The notes under the pieces are model-generated. The model searched no databases and was not told the DNA's origin. It worked only from the letters and a program-made list of their open reading frames with translations. From an uncultured Winogradskyella sp. (lineage in GTDB: Bacteria; Bacteroidota; Bacteroidia; Flavobacteriales; Flavobacteriaceae), in NCBI RefSeq assembly GCF_947498005.1, contig NZ_CANMIW010000003.1:372001-436000 (forward strand): a stretch of 64,000 bases of DNA, written 5' to 3'. Below, in pieces: positions 1 through 10,273 of this stretch. The number at the start of each line of letters is the position of its first letter. Position 1 is the stretch's first letter. The position numbers and the translations under genes were made by a program.

Positions 1-1
1 T

Positions 2-685
2 GGAAAAACTATTATTACGGCTTACGCCAGAATTGAAGGTTGGGCTGTTGGTATTGTTGCTAATCAAAGAAAACTAGTAAAAACTAAAAAAGGCGAAATG
101 CAATTTGGAGGTGTTATTTACAATGACTCAGCAGATAAAGCAACACGATTTATTGCTAATTGTAATCAGAAAAAGATTCCTTTAGTATTTCTACAAGATG
201 TTACTGGCTTTATGGTTGGAAGCAAATCTGAACACAGCGGAATTATTAAGGATGGTGCCAAAATGGTAAATGCTGTCAGTAATTCTGTGGTTCCAAAATT
301 CACGATTGTTTTAGGTAATAGCTATGGTGCAGGAAATTACGCGATGTGTGGAAAAGCGTACGACCCAAGACTAATTGCTGCATGGCCAAGCGCAGAGTTA
401 GCTGTAATGAGTGGAAATTCTGCGGCTAAAGTACTATTGCAAATTGAAACAGCTTCACTTAAAAAGAAAGGTGAAACAATTACTAAAGAAAAAGAGGAAG
501 AATTATTTAATAAAATAAAATCAAGATATGATGATCAAGTATCGCCTTATTATGCGGCTTCTCGCATATGGACAGATGCTGTAATTGATCCGATAGACAC
601 AAGAACTTGGATTTCTATGGGAATAGAAGCTGCTAACCACGCTCCTATTGAAAAACCTTTTAATATGGGTGTTCTTCAAGTTTAA
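2..685 (+). CDS. Acyl-CoA carboxylase carboxyltransferase (beta) subunit, C-terminal part
   Basis: The reading frame is open from base 2 of the window, so the gene starts upstream and only about the last 227 residues are present. The visible part is the C-terminal half of a biotin-dependent carboxyltransferase of the methylcrotonyl-/propionyl-CoA carboxylase beta type, which moves the carboxyl group from biotin to an acyl-CoA in the cytoplasm. It shows the GGVIYNDSADKATRFI block, the IPLVFLQDVTGFMVG block and the GNSYGAGNYAMCGKAYDPR block that build the CoA and biotin pockets. The GGVIY..SADKA..FI block resembles methylcrotonyl-CoA carboxylase more than propionyl-CoA carboxylase, but the substrate cannot be settled from half a protein. 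The next gene starts one base after the stop. Confidence 0.9.
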   Translation, partial: GKTIITAYARIEGWAVGIVANQRKLVKTKKGEMQFGGVIYNDSADKATRFIANCNQKKIPLVFLQDVTGFMVGSKSEHSGIIKDGAKMVNAVSNSVVPKFTIVLGNSYGAGNYAMCGKAYDPRLIAAWPSAELAVMSGNSAAKVLLQIETASLKKKGETITKEKEEELFNKIKSRYDDQVSPYYAASRIWTDAVIDPIDTRTWISMGIEAANHAPIEKPFNMGVLQV

Positions 686-686
686 T

Positions 687-1908
687 ATGCAGCAACAAAC
701 TAAATCTAAAAAACAGCCTCTGTACATCCTAATATTATTGATATTAGCCGCAGAGGCCATTTTTATTTTACCCTTTGTTCTACAACGCGTTTTTAGACCG
801 ACATTTCTTGAAACTTTTTCAATAAATAATGAAGATTTAGGCTACTGCTTTTCAGTCTATGGTATAGTTGCTCTTTTCTCCTATTTATTTGGCGGACCAA
901 TAGCTGATAAATTTCAACCTAAAAACTTAATGTCAGTTGCGCTGATTTTAACTGCGTTCGGAGGTTTCTATTTTGCAACATTTCCTGAATACCAATATTT
1001 AAAGTTATTATATGGATATTGGGGATTTACTACCATCTTTCTGTTTTGGGCTGCAATGATAAAAGCCACAAGAATTTGGGGAGGCGATAATAACCAAGGT
1101 ATAGCTTTTGGATATTTAGATGGAGGAAGAGGTATAGTTGCTGCGACCTTTGGTTCGCTTGGTGTTTTTGTTTTCTCTTTTTTTATTGAAGGTACAATTA
1201 CTAATTCTTCTTTAATTGAAAGGCAATTTGCTTTTAAACAAGTCATTACAACTTGTTCAATTATTGTGGCTATTATTGGACTAATAGTCTATTTTTTTCT
1301 AAAAACCTCTACTGAGGAAGTAACAGATTTAAAATCGGACTTTAACAGTTTATACATTAAAAATTTTAGGAGCCTATACTGGTTATAAAGCTACCGATTT
1401 ATTTACACTTTATGCAACAGACGTAATGCGTTATAACGCCATTAAATCTGCAGAAGTTGGCACTTATTTACTCTACTTAAGGCCAGTCATTGGTGTTATT
1501 ATTGGTTTAATGGCGGACAAAAGCAGAGCTTCTTTTTGGTTAATAATTGGGTTTTTACTTACCACCTTTTCTAGTCTTATATTTAGCTTTGGAATTATTG
1601 ATAATAACACAACAATGTTATTTATTATAAATATTCTCTTAATGGCTATTGGTGTATATTCTTGCCGTGTTTTATATTTTGCAACCTTACCAGAAGCAAA
1701 AATTCCTGTTGCCTTAACAGGAACTGCTGTAGGATTGGTGTCTATAATTGGCTATACACCAGATATCTTTTCTGGACCAATGTTTGGAATTTTAGTTGAC
1801 AATCCTAATAAAACCGCAGGCTTAGAAAATGCCTTTTTAGTCTTGAGTGTATTTAGTATTATTGGATTTTTAACCGCATATAGATTTTATAAAATATCTA
1901 AAAAATAG
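687..1908 (+). pseudogene. MFS transporter, interrupted by a frameshift
   Basis: Two consecutive open frames together make one 12-helix major facilitator family permease of about 406 residues. The first frame starts at ATG 687, two bases after the carboxylase stop, and runs through roughly six membrane segments with the loop GGPIADKF typical of MFS helices 2-3. It ends early at 1388. The second frame carries the last six segments, beginning ILGAYTGYKATDLF and ending at 1908. Joining them needs the removal of one base (or gain of two) in the run of five A and four T at about 1359-1367. The upstream part of the second frame (before its first ATG at 1426) is clearly protein-like, so the break is a frameshift and not two genes. 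It may be a real mutation or a homopolymer sequencing error. The substrate is unknown. Confidence 0.8.
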
Positions 1909-1918
1909 GAACAAAAAA

Positions 1919-1950
1919 AGAGCACAAATATAAAATCTGTGCTCTCTTAT
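1919..1950. terminator. Bidirectional terminator hairpin
   Basis: AGAGCACA at 1919-1926 pairs perfectly with TGTGCTCT at 1938-1945. The stem is preceded by a run of seven A and followed by CTTAT, so on the minus strand it is a stem followed by seven U. It sits between the converging MFS gene and the small gene at 1973-2140 and could serve both, better on the minus strand. Confidence 0.75.
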
Positions 1951-1972
1951 TATAAAATTAAGAAATACTAAT

Positions 1973-2140
1973 CTAGCGTTTAGCCTTCTTCTCTGCTCTA
2001 ATTTCTTTTAAACGCTCAATTGATGAACCAAAAATCCAGTAAGGTACCACAAAAGTTAAAAGGAAAATCATTAACCAAAAACCGATAGTTAATATGGTTA
2101 AAAAAGCTAAAAATCCTAAATATTGATCAAATTCGAACAT
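1973..2140 (-). CDS. Small membrane protein, 55 residues
   Basis: A 55-codon frame from ATG (2140-2138) to TAG (1975-1973). The product starts MFEFDQYLGF, has one or two hydrophobic segments over residues 8-38 (rich in L, I, F, W, with a VVPYW motif) and a strongly charged tail (ERLKEIRAEKKAKR). This looks like a single-helix or hairpin inner-membrane protein with a basic cytoplasmic end. It has a textbook flavobacterial promoter 30 bases upstream and a hairpin terminator just downstream, which makes it a believable gene despite its size. I do not recognise a family with known function; no role is proposed. Confidence 0.72.
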   Translation of the reverse strand: MFEFDQYLGFLAFLTILTIGFWLMIFLLTFVVPYWIFGSSIERLKEIRAEKKAKR

Positions 2141-2169
2141 AATTTTTGTTTCGTTTACGTTTATTGGTA

Positions 2170-2200
2170 CAAAGATATAACCAAAATATAAGTTTTACAA
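2170..2200 (-). promoter_or_regulatory. Promoter of the 55-residue membrane protein gene
   Basis: Read on the minus strand, TTG (complement of 2198-2200) is followed by exactly 20 bases and TATCTTTG (complement of 2170-2177), a full match to the Bacteroidota housekeeping promoter TTG-N20-TAnnTTTG. Predicted transcription starts near 2163, giving a leader of about 20 bases. The element lies between the end of mgsA and the small gene, so the small gene need not be read from the mgsA operon. Confidence 0.7.
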
Positions 2201-2236
2201 CAGGCTTGCCTAGTTTTATTAACAGGTTATTAAAAA

Positions 2237-2599
2237 TTATATCGCTTTTATAAGTAATTCTGCTGTTGCAGGATTTGTAGCCAATGGAACATTGTGCACA
2301 TCGCATAATCTCATTAACATTAAAATATCTGGCTCATGTGGATGACGATCTAATGGGTCTCTAAAAAACAAAACCATATCGCACTGTCCTTCAGCTACTC
2401 TAGCTGCAATCTGTGCATCACCTCCTAAAGGACCAGACAACAATGCATTAACTTGCAAGCCAGCTTTACTTACCTTCTCTCCTGTTGTACCAGTAGAAAT
2501 TAGCGTAATATTTTTATGTTTTAAAATTTCACTATGCTGATTTAAAAACTGAACCATTTCAGCCTTTTTTCCATCATGCGCAATAATTGCAATTTCCAT
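2237..2599 (-). CDS. mgsA: Methylglyoxal synthase
   Basis: Converts dihydroxyacetone phosphate to methylglyoxal and phosphate in the cytoplasm, a bypass that frees phosphate when glycolysis is overloaded. The 120-residue product matches the shorter members of the family. It contains AHDGKK at residues 7-12, the phosphate loop STGTTG at 35-40, SGPLGGDAQ with the expected catalytic Asp61, HPHEPD at 86-91 with His88 and Asp91, and NVPLATNPATAE near the end. The gene starts two bases from the end of the BadF-type kinase gene, and GAPDH and phosphofructokinase lie further upstream on the same strand, so it is embedded in a glycolytic group. Confidence 0.95.
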   Translation of the reverse strand: MEIAIIAHDGKKAEMVQFLNQHSEILKHKNITLISTGTTGEKVSKAGLQVNALLSGPLGGDAQIAARVAEGQCDMVLFFRDPLDRHPHEPDILMLMRLCDVHNVPLATNPATAELLIKAI

Positions 2600-2600
2600 A

Positions 2601-3464
2601 TTAAAGATTCTTCACGTGATAATCTACTAATCCCTCAATTGGTCGTCTTACAAAGTTACCAACCTTAAACCCGAATTCTTCTGCTACTTGCTTTATTTCT
2701 TCTTGTCCAAAATAAGCGATAGAACCAGCAAAATGAACAGGAATTCCTTCTTTTAATTCTTCTTTATATTGAAGTATCATGTTTTCTGCAAACAAGCGAA
2801 TACCAGTAGTAATTACTTTACTAATGTATTCTGAATCCTTATTAATGAACATAAATTCAGCATGATCTGCTAAATAAGCACTAGGATTGGTTTGCTTATA
2901 TAAATTATATTTTATAAAATCAGCTTCAAGATTGTGTTTATGAGCAAAAGCTACACTTATGGTGTCTGGCATTTTATTAAAATAGTAATCTCTAATTAAT
3001 TGTTTACCAAAATAATTACCACTTGCATCATCCATTAAAATAAAGCCTAAGCTAGATACGCGTTGGTGCAAATCTCTACCATCATAATAACTACAGTTAG
3101 ATCCTGTTCCTAGAATACAAACTACAGCTGCTTCATCATTTTTATCAATACAGGCTCTTACGGCTGCATATGTATCTTCTCTAACTTCTACTATGGCATT
3201 TTTGAAATAATATTCTAAAATCGATTTTAGTAAAAGTGTTGGTTTATCTGTTCCACAACCAGCACCATAAAAATAAATATGAGTTACTTCATCTGCAATT
3301 GACATCAGCTCTTTACTCTTTCGAATAATTTTGTTAAGCTTCTTTTCTGCAACAATAGCAGGATTTAATCCTTTGGTTCTTATTTTGTCTACGGTTTGAT
3401 TTCCGTTTTCATCAATTGCAATCCAATCGCATTTTGTAGAACCACCATCTGTAATTAAAATCAT
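2601..3464 (-). CDS. BadF/BadG/N-acetylglucosamine-kinase-type sugar kinase
   Basis: A 287-residue ASKHA-fold ATPase of the BadF/BadG/BcrA/BcrD family, the group that includes eukaryote-like N-acetylglucosamine kinases. The first phosphate loop is TDGGSTKCDW at residues 5-14 and the second is ILGTGSNCSYY near 116-126. An adenosine-type motif with a glycine pair is seen in the C-terminal third (HFAGSIAYFGQEE). The family phosphorylates amino sugars or activates dehydratases; with mgsA and glycolytic genes as neighbours a cytoplasmic sugar kinase is the likelier role. The exact sugar cannot be told from sequence. It sits directly upstream of mgsA with one base between, so the two are probably co-transcribed. 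Confidence 0.85.
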   Translation of the reverse strand: MILITDGGSTKCDWIAIDENGNQTVDKIRTKGLNPAIVAEKKLNKIIRKSKELMSIADEVTHIYFYGAGCGTDKPTLLLKSILEYYFKNAIVEVREDTYAAVRACIDKNDEAAVVCILGTGSNCSYYDGRDLHQRVSSLGFILMDDASGNYFGKQLIRDYYFNKMPDTISVAFAHKHNLEADFIKYNLYKQTNPSAYLADHAEFMFINKDSEYISKVITTGIRLFAENMILQYKEELKEGIPVHFAGSIAYFGQEEIKQVAEEFGFKVGNFVRRPIEGLVDYHVKNL

Positions 3465-3481
3465 GATAAGGTATATAAATA

Positions 3482-3524
3482 AAAATTCCGTAGTCTATGA
3501 CAGAACATAATCCTACGGAATTTT
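3482..3524 (-). terminator. Hairpin between gap and the kinase gene
   Basis: AAAATTCCGTAG (3482-3493) and CTACGGAATTTT (3513-3524) form a perfect 12-bp stem with a 19-base loop. The stem's end forms the U-rich tail on the minus strand. It should end or attenuate transcription from gap before the kinase-mgsA pair. Confidence 0.65.
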
Positions 3525-3542
3525 CAGAATTAATATTATGTC

Positions 3543-4559
<1,017 letters not shown>

Positions 4560-4575
4560 TTAATTTTTGTTCTTA

Positions 4576-5562
4576 TTAAATTGTCATTATATCCGAAACT
4601 CTTAAAAGTTCCATATTAATTTTTGATTTTCCTTTTACGGCTTGATCAAACGGTGTTAAATCCATAACATCGTTTTTAATACCTACCATATAATTACTTT
4701 TACCGGTAATTAAACTTTCTACGGCTTTCACTCCCATTCTACTTGCCAAAACACGATCAAAACACGATGGTGATCCGCCACGTTGCATATGTCCAAGAAC
4801 AGAAACTCTTACATCATAACCTTCCATATTTTGGTCTACGTAATCTTTTAGTTCAAACACACTTTTACCGATTTTATCACCTTCGGCCACGACAACAATA
4901 CTGGAAGACTTTCCTGATTTTTTACTTCGTCTTAATGACTCCACAAGTCTGTCTAATCCTAAATCTTCTTCAGGAATTAAGATCTCTTCTGCACCACCAG
5001 CAATACCAACGTTTAAAGCAATATGCCCAACATCTCGTCCCATTACTTCAATAAAGAATAATCGATTATGCGAACTGGCTGTATCTCTAATTTTATCAAT
5101 GGCATCTACAACCGTATTTAAAGCGGTATCGTAACCAAGTGTATGTGATGTACCAACGATATCATTGTCAATTGTTCCTGGAATTCCCATTACAGGAAAA
5201 TCGAACTCTTGATTAAATATCATTGCACCTGTAAAACTTCCATCACCACCAATAACTACAAAAGCATCTATTTCTGCCTTTTTTAATTGTTCGTGCGCTT
5301 TAGTTCTACCTTCTATTGTTCTAAATTCTGTTGAACGTGCAGATTTTAAAATTGTACCACCTTTATTAATGATACCTTTTACACTACGAGCATCCATTTC
5401 AATAAAATCCCCATCAATCATCCCTTCATAACCTCTATAAATGCCGATGCATTTGATATCATGAAAAGCACATGCTCTAACAACGGATCGTATTGCGGCA
5501 TTCATTCCTGGAGAATCTCCTCCAGATGTTAAAACACCTATCTTTTTAATTGTATGTAGCAT
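4576..5562 (-). CDS. pfkA: ATP-dependent 6-phosphofructokinase
   Basis: Phosphorylates fructose 6-phosphate, the committed step of glycolysis, in the cytoplasm. The 328-residue product has the ATP loop SGGDSPGMNAAIR at residues 13-25, GGDGSF at 105-110 and PGTIDND at 128-134 with the catalytic Asp132. The glycine in GGDGS and the PGTIDND (not PKTIDND) form indicate use of ATP and not pyrophosphate. MGRDVGHIAL and the C-terminal GHMQRGGSPS blocks are present. It lies 31 bases before gap on the same strand and about 137 bases after the TamB-like gene. Confidence 0.95.
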   Translation of the reverse strand: MLHTIKKIGVLTSGGDSPGMNAAIRSVVRACAFHDIKCIGIYRGYEGMIDGDFIEMDARSVKGIINKGGTILKSARSTEFRTIEGRTKAHEQLKKAEIDAFVVIGGDGSFTGAMIFNQEFDFPVMGIPGTIDNDIVGTSHTLGYDTALNTVVDAIDKIRDTASSHNRLFFIEVMGRDVGHIALNVGIAGGAEEILIPEEDLGLDRLVESLRRSKKSGKSSSIVVVAEGDKIGKSVFELKDYVDQNMEGYDVRVSVLGHMQRGGSPSCFDRVLASRMGVKAVESLITGKSNYMVGIKNDVMDLTPFDQAVKGKSKINMELLRVSDIMTI

Positions 5563-5698
5563 TTCTATAATTTGTTTACAGTAAAATTAAGAAACAATAC
5601 ATAGAATTATGTGACTATTGTCATAAATATTTAGTGAAAAACCAATTCAAACGTTTTCGTTAATAAGTATTTTAATAAAATGAAGATAAATGTGAATT

Positions 5699-8600
5699 TT
5701 AGGACTTGGTTTTATCCTTTTTTTCTTTCACTGACATAAAATCTGGCAAGAAATCATCATCGTTTTCTTGGTCTTTTTGCTCCTGACTTTTTACAGCTTT
5801 TTCTTTTCTATTTTTCCCAGAAAATATAATTTGAAGAAATTCTTTAAACGTATCAAATTCTACATTGTATGACAAACCAACACCTTGGGTATAGCCAATT
5901 TCATCAACAAGATTAACGATACTGTTTTCTCTATTGAAGACTTTGGCTCTTAACGTACCATCTTCATTTAATAAAAAGTCTATCTGTACATCGCCACTAA
6001 TTACCGTTTGACTAGCACTACCAAATGGTACACCAACCTTACCGTTAACTAATATTTTATCGCTTATTTTAGTTTGAAGTGTTAGGCCTACAGTTGAATT
6101 GGTCTGTAACTCTGGTGTATCTTGACCCAATTCTAAATCGATACCAACATCTAAGTTTCCATTATTAGTACCAAACAAATTATTTACGATTCCTGATAAA
6201 CGTTCTGAGATGGTACCTGTAAAATTAGCGCCTTCTATACCATTAGAGAAGCCTCCTGTAGCTAAAAATATTAAGGCTTGGTTGTCTTTTTCTTCTTTTG
6301 AAGATAATCTATATTCTAATTCTGATTTTACGGTAGAACTCACACCAGGAAATCTAAAATCGAATTCCGGTACTGGTTGCTCTAATTGTCCTGTTAAGTG
6401 AATTTCTACTTCTACATCTATACTCTGAGTAATAGGATTATCTAGTAAAACAGACGGATTGGCATCGCCAGAATACACCGCTTTTAAATTTAATTCTGCA
6501 CCTAAAGGATCACCTTGCCATACAATGTTTCCGCCTTGCTCAACTTTAAATTTCTTTTCAACAAAACCACCATATTTAAAATTATAAAAACCTTCGTAAA
6601 CTGTAAAATCACCGAACATATTAAAAGTTCCGCTTGTATTGATATAAAAATTTAAAGTACCCTCGCCTTTTCCTTTAATCGTACTGCCAGCTTCTTTATC
6701 AATGACGATTTCTATAGTTGCATTTTGATTTACGTTAAGATCAAAATCTAAAATCAGTCCCTTAACTTCAATCTGTTCTGCTATTTTACCTTTAACCTTG
6801 GCTAATTTTTCTTCAGGACTTAAGAAATGAATATATGAATTGTCTCCAAAGCTTTCAGCATCATTAAGTGGAATAAAAAATTCTGTTCCTGCTTCTGTTC
6901 TACCATTGTTAACTTCAATAACTAACTGTTCTGTAGGCCCTTTTATTTCTGCTGTACCTGAAATAAACCCTGTACCATAATAAAGTTCGTCTTCAGATTC
7001 TTCTGTATTTAATACTAAAAGTCTATTTGTATTTAACCTTAAACCTAATCTCCAATCTGAAAAGTTATAATGTTCTATAAAACCATTTAAATTTCCTTTT
7101 GAGAAGTATTTAGAATCGGTCATTGCCACATTCTTAAAAATGAATTGTTGCCCTCTTAGTTCTACTTTAGAATCAAAATCAAATCCATAATCTACATTTA
7201 AATATGGGATTGACATACCTGCTCTATCGAGCAGTAATTCCCCATCTATACTAGGCTTATTTAAACTACCAGATACTTTTGCATTTCCTGATACTAGTCC
7301 CCTAATATTATTAATCACACCTTCGCCTAGGGGATTTAATGGGTCTAATAAAAACTCTTCAAAGGCGACATCTAAATTAATTGTAGGATTGTTTTCTGCT
7401 ATATCAATGAATCCTTTTGCTCCTAACGACTTAATATTATCATTAATTAACGATACATCTACCTTATAATCAGTTAAAGAATTATTACCCTCAATTTTAG
7501 CTTTTAGATCACCTAAGTCAAAATCATTAACAAAAAGACTACTTATTTCTACATTAGATTTTGGAAGATATACGCCATTATTTTGAATCACTTGAAGCTT
7601 TCCGTTTACAATACCTTTAAGGGCTAGACTATCTATACGTGGTGTAATTTTAACGAGTTGTACGTCCTTGAAGTCTACATTAAAATTCTTATTAAGCGAA
7701 TCATTGATTTTACCTGATACTAAAATCTCCTCGTTGCCTTGAGTAATTTTTATTGGAGAAATATCAAACGCTTTAAAACCTCTATCAAAACGAATTTTAT
7801 TTAATGAATCTTTCTTTGAATTTAAAAGCCATTCATACCCTTTAAAAAGCACATCAGATTTTCTAATACCAACTACAGATTTGTTAGATTCATCAATAGT
7901 ATAAAATAGATTTAAGTTGTAATTATCCCTGTTATTCTTACCTCCTTTAAATTCAGTTTTTACTAATAACGTATCTCGTTTTGTGACATTAATCAAGCTA
8001 AATTCCGAAGCATTATAAATTCCCGTACCAATACTATCTATCTCAATATAAGTATTATACAAAGGATTACTATTATCGATACTTATATTGATTTTATTTG
8101 CAAAATAATCTTTAAATTTAATTTCTGGCGAGTTAAAAGCTAACTCAAAACCTTTTTCGTCAGTTTCTATTCGGCCTTCAATAAATGTATTTTTTCCTAG
8201 TGTTAGATCCTTAAAAAAAACAGCTGCAATTTTTGAGTGGATATTAAATTTAAAATCGAGATATTGACCTTCTTCTAAAACGTTTGGTACATAATTAGTA
8301 TAAATACTTCCAACTGAATTCTCTATTAAACCTACAACATCCTTAATATTGAATTGTCCTTTAATCGTCCCGCTAATAATGTCTGGTGAATTAATGGTAA
8401 GTGTACGCACTTGGTCTTTAAATGAAGATACAATATCAAAATCTTCAAACACATAGCTTCCATCTTGGTTTTTATAGGTTGTATTTTTTATATTAATTGC
8501 GCCTATTGCATTATCCAAATTTGATCCTGTACCATTCATGGTAACCAGCCCTCTAAATTCAGAGATATTATCTCTTGTTATAAAGTTTAATTTATTGAGG

Positions 8601-10111
8601 TTAGCATAACCAACTTGAGCTTTAAAATCGAATTTATTGATGTCTTGTGAAAAATCTACTAAGCCATTAAAATCAAGCTGTAAGTTAAGATCTTCTACAC
8701 TTAGTAATCCATTAAAAATATTATTACCCAAATCTCCTGAGAGCTTAATATCTTGGTAAGTGTAACCATTATATTGAAGCATTGAAACTTCTCCTTTTAC
8801 ATCTGTCCTTAAATTCTTAATGGTAAAACCTTTACCATCCACATCTAGATTTAAGCTCGTGGTTTTTACCAAAGGATCATTGATAAGTTTACCGATATCA
8901 AACTCATCTAATATCACATTACCTATATAATTGGCATTATCAATATTGTCTATGTTAGTTAATTGTAGATCAGATTTAATTAATCCTAAATCTGTATTAA
9001 TATTTACATTCGCTTCTACACTTTTTGCCGTAATGTAAGATGTTCCTGTAATGTTAAAATTACCAACTTTAGAAATTACACTTGGTATTGAATTCCCTAA
9101 AAGTCTTGGTAATAGTGCTGTTAAATCATTATAGTTTGATGCTAAGTTTTGAAACGTACCTCTTAAAGCGAAACTATCATCTTCTCTACTAAACAAGTTT
9201 TGAAACGTAATATCTCCAATAATTCTTGTATTTGTAGTTGTACTAACATTGAGGTTTGTGGCTACTAAATTATTTAATGTACCAGATAAATCTGCATTAA
9301 GATTTGCATGTTGATTGGTACCAAACTCGTCAAAAAAAGCATTTAATTCGGTTAAAGAAATATTTGAATCTCTGAAACTCGCATCAATATTAACTTTATC
9401 TATAAAATATTTTAAATCTTCTCGTTTATAGTTGAATCTTAAATCGCCTATTAATTCTGATTGATCAGTTTTAATATTTAAGTCACCAAACGTCATATGG
9501 TCTAGTGTATATTCAAAATTTGCCATTAAGTTTTTAACGGCAATTCCTCTACTATCTTTAAAACTAAATTTATTAATACGAGTACTGACTTCGGGACCAT
9601 TAATTAGAAAATTAGTAGCATTAGCATTAAGTTCAGTAAACTCAAAGACTTTTGGCGTTTCTAAATTTTCATTTACTAATCTAAAAACTCCGTTTTCTAT
9701 AGACACATCACTAGATGAAAATAAGAACTCACTTGGCTCTAATCTTGGATTATCACTATCAAACTTAGCCACGAAAATATCTAAATTAGATTCGTCTTCA
9801 TCTAAATATGTTTTGTGATTAAATAGAACATTCTGAAGATCTATATCTCCAAAATTCAGTTTGGTATTATATAGATTTCTAAAACTAATAATTGAACTAT
9901 TAAGCTCGCCAACACTTATTAGAGTATCTTTTTTATAGTCTCTAATTAAAATTTCTTTCAACTCAATATCACCATTAAGTTGCATGCCCACTCTACCAAT
10001 ATTGATATTGGTTTTAAATTCGTTGTTTACTCTAGTAGTAACATATTTTCCTAAACGTGTTTGAACGGCAGGAATGGACAACACTAAAAACAAAATGAAA
10101 AATAACAGCAA
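5699..10111 (-). CDS. TamB-like translocation/assembly module protein (DUF490)
   Basis: A 1470-residue envelope protein with one N-terminal membrane helix (residues 1-15) followed by a very long beta-repeat body and the conserved TamB/DUF490 C-terminal domain (roughly 1000-1420, including GKGEGTLNF, FNMFGDFTVYEGFYNFKYG and VEVEIHLTGQLEQP). Proteins of this type form a hydrophobic groove across the periplasm and help outer-membrane protein assembly or lipid transport. The only start in frame is TTG at 10111, inside the membrane helix. The frame stays open for 17 more codons and encodes a basic stretch KRILKIIGKILAII that a normal signal anchor would have, but with no ATG, GTG or TTG there. The true start may be a rare ATC codon (10154-10156), or the gene may carry a mutation at its 5' end. 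The C-terminal tail is highly charged. Confidence 0.85.
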   Translation of the reverse strand: MLLFFILFLVLSIPAVQTRLGKYVTTRVNNEFKTNINIGRVGMQLNGDIELKEILIRDYKKDTLISVGELNSSIISFRNLYNTKLNFGDIDLQNVLFNHKTYLDEDESNLDIFVAKFDSDNPRLEPSEFLFSSSDVSIENGVFRLVNENLETPKVFEFTELNANATNFLINGPEVSTRINKFSFKDSRGIAVKNLMANFEYTLDHMTFGDLNIKTDQSELIGDLRFNYKREDLKYFIDKVNIDASFRDSNISLTELNAFFDEFGTNQHANLNADLSGTLNNLVATNLNVSTTTNTRIIGDITFQNLFSREDDSFALRGTFQNLASNYNDLTALLPRLLGNSIPSVISKVGNFNITGTSYITAKSVEANVNINTDLGLIKSDLQLTNIDNIDNANYIGNVILDEFDIGKLINDPLVKTTSLNLDVDGKGFTIKNLRTDVKGEVSMLQYNGYTYQDIKLSGDLGNNIFNGLLSVEDLNLQLDFNGLVDFSQDINKFDFKAQVGYANLNKLNFITRDNISEFRGLVTMNGTGSNLDNAIGAINIKNTTYKNQDGSYVFEDFDIVSSFKDQVRTLTINSPDIISGTIKGQFNIKDVVGLIENSVGSIYTNYVPNVLEEGQYLDFKFNIHSKIAAVFFKDLTLGKNTFIEGRIETDEKGFELAFNSPEIKFKDYFANKINISIDNSNPLYNTYIEIDSIGTGIYNASEFSLINVTKRDTLLVKTEFKGGKNNRDNYNLNLFYTIDESNKSVVGIRKSDVLFKGYEWLLNSKKDSLNKIRFDRGFKAFDISPIKITQGNEEILVSGKINDSLNKNFNVDFKDVQLVKITPRIDSLALKGIVNGKLQVIQNNGVYLPKSNVEISSLFVNDFDLGDLKAKIEGNNSLTDYKVDVSLINDNIKSLGAKGFIDIAENNPTINLDVAFEEFLLDPLNPLGEGVINNIRGLVSGNAKVSGSLNKPSIDGELLLDRAGMSIPYLNVDYGFDFDSKVELRGQQFIFKNVAMTDSKYFSKGNLNGFIEHYNFSDWRLGLRLNTNRLLVLNTEESEDELYYGTGFISGTAEIKGPTEQLVIEVNNGRTEAGTEFFIPLNDAESFGDNSYIHFLSPEEKLAKVKGKIAEQIEVKGLILDFDLNVNQNATIEIVIDKEAGSTIKGKGEGTLNFYINTSGTFNMFGDFTVYEGFYNFKYGGFVEKKFKVEQGGNIVWQGDPLGAELNLKAVYSGDANPSVLLDNPITQSIDVEVEIHLTGQLEQPVPEFDFRFPGVSSTVKSELEYRLSSKEEKDNQALIFLATGGFSNGIEGANFTGTISERLSGIVNNLFGTNNGNLDVGIDLELGQDTPELQTNSTVGLTLQTKISDKILVNGKVGVPFGSASQTVISGDVQIDFLLNEDGTLRAKVFNRENSIVNLVDEIGYTQGVGLSYNVEFDTFKEFLQIIFSGKNRKEKAVKSQEQKDQENDDDFLPDFMSVKEKKDKTKS

Positions 10112-10190
10112 GATTATTGCTAGTATTTTACCTATTATTTTGAGTATCCGTTTGATAGAATTTTACGATTTAAAAGTTTGAAATCTTCCT

Positions 10191-10198
10191 TACCTTTG
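10191..10198 (+). promoter_or_regulatory. Probable -7 element of the tsaD promoter
   Basis: TACCTTTG matches the TAnnTTTG consensus of flavobacterial sigma-A promoters and is followed by TA. The region 20 bases upstream does not carry a clear TTG, so the -33 part is weak. It is the best candidate in the 160-base gap between the divergent TamB-like gene and tsaD, giving a leader of about 70 bases. Confidence 0.4.
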
Positions 10199-10273
10199 TA
10201 CTTACAATATGCTGTAATTAAAGCAATGGACTTAAACTTGTAAAATTAACAATTATTGTGCCGAATATCGACT

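Noticed and set aside
76-85. Possible AT-rich binding or phase-variable tract AAAACTAAAAAAGG in the carboxylase gene
   Set aside because: It is within a conserved coding segment (KTKKGE) with intact frame.
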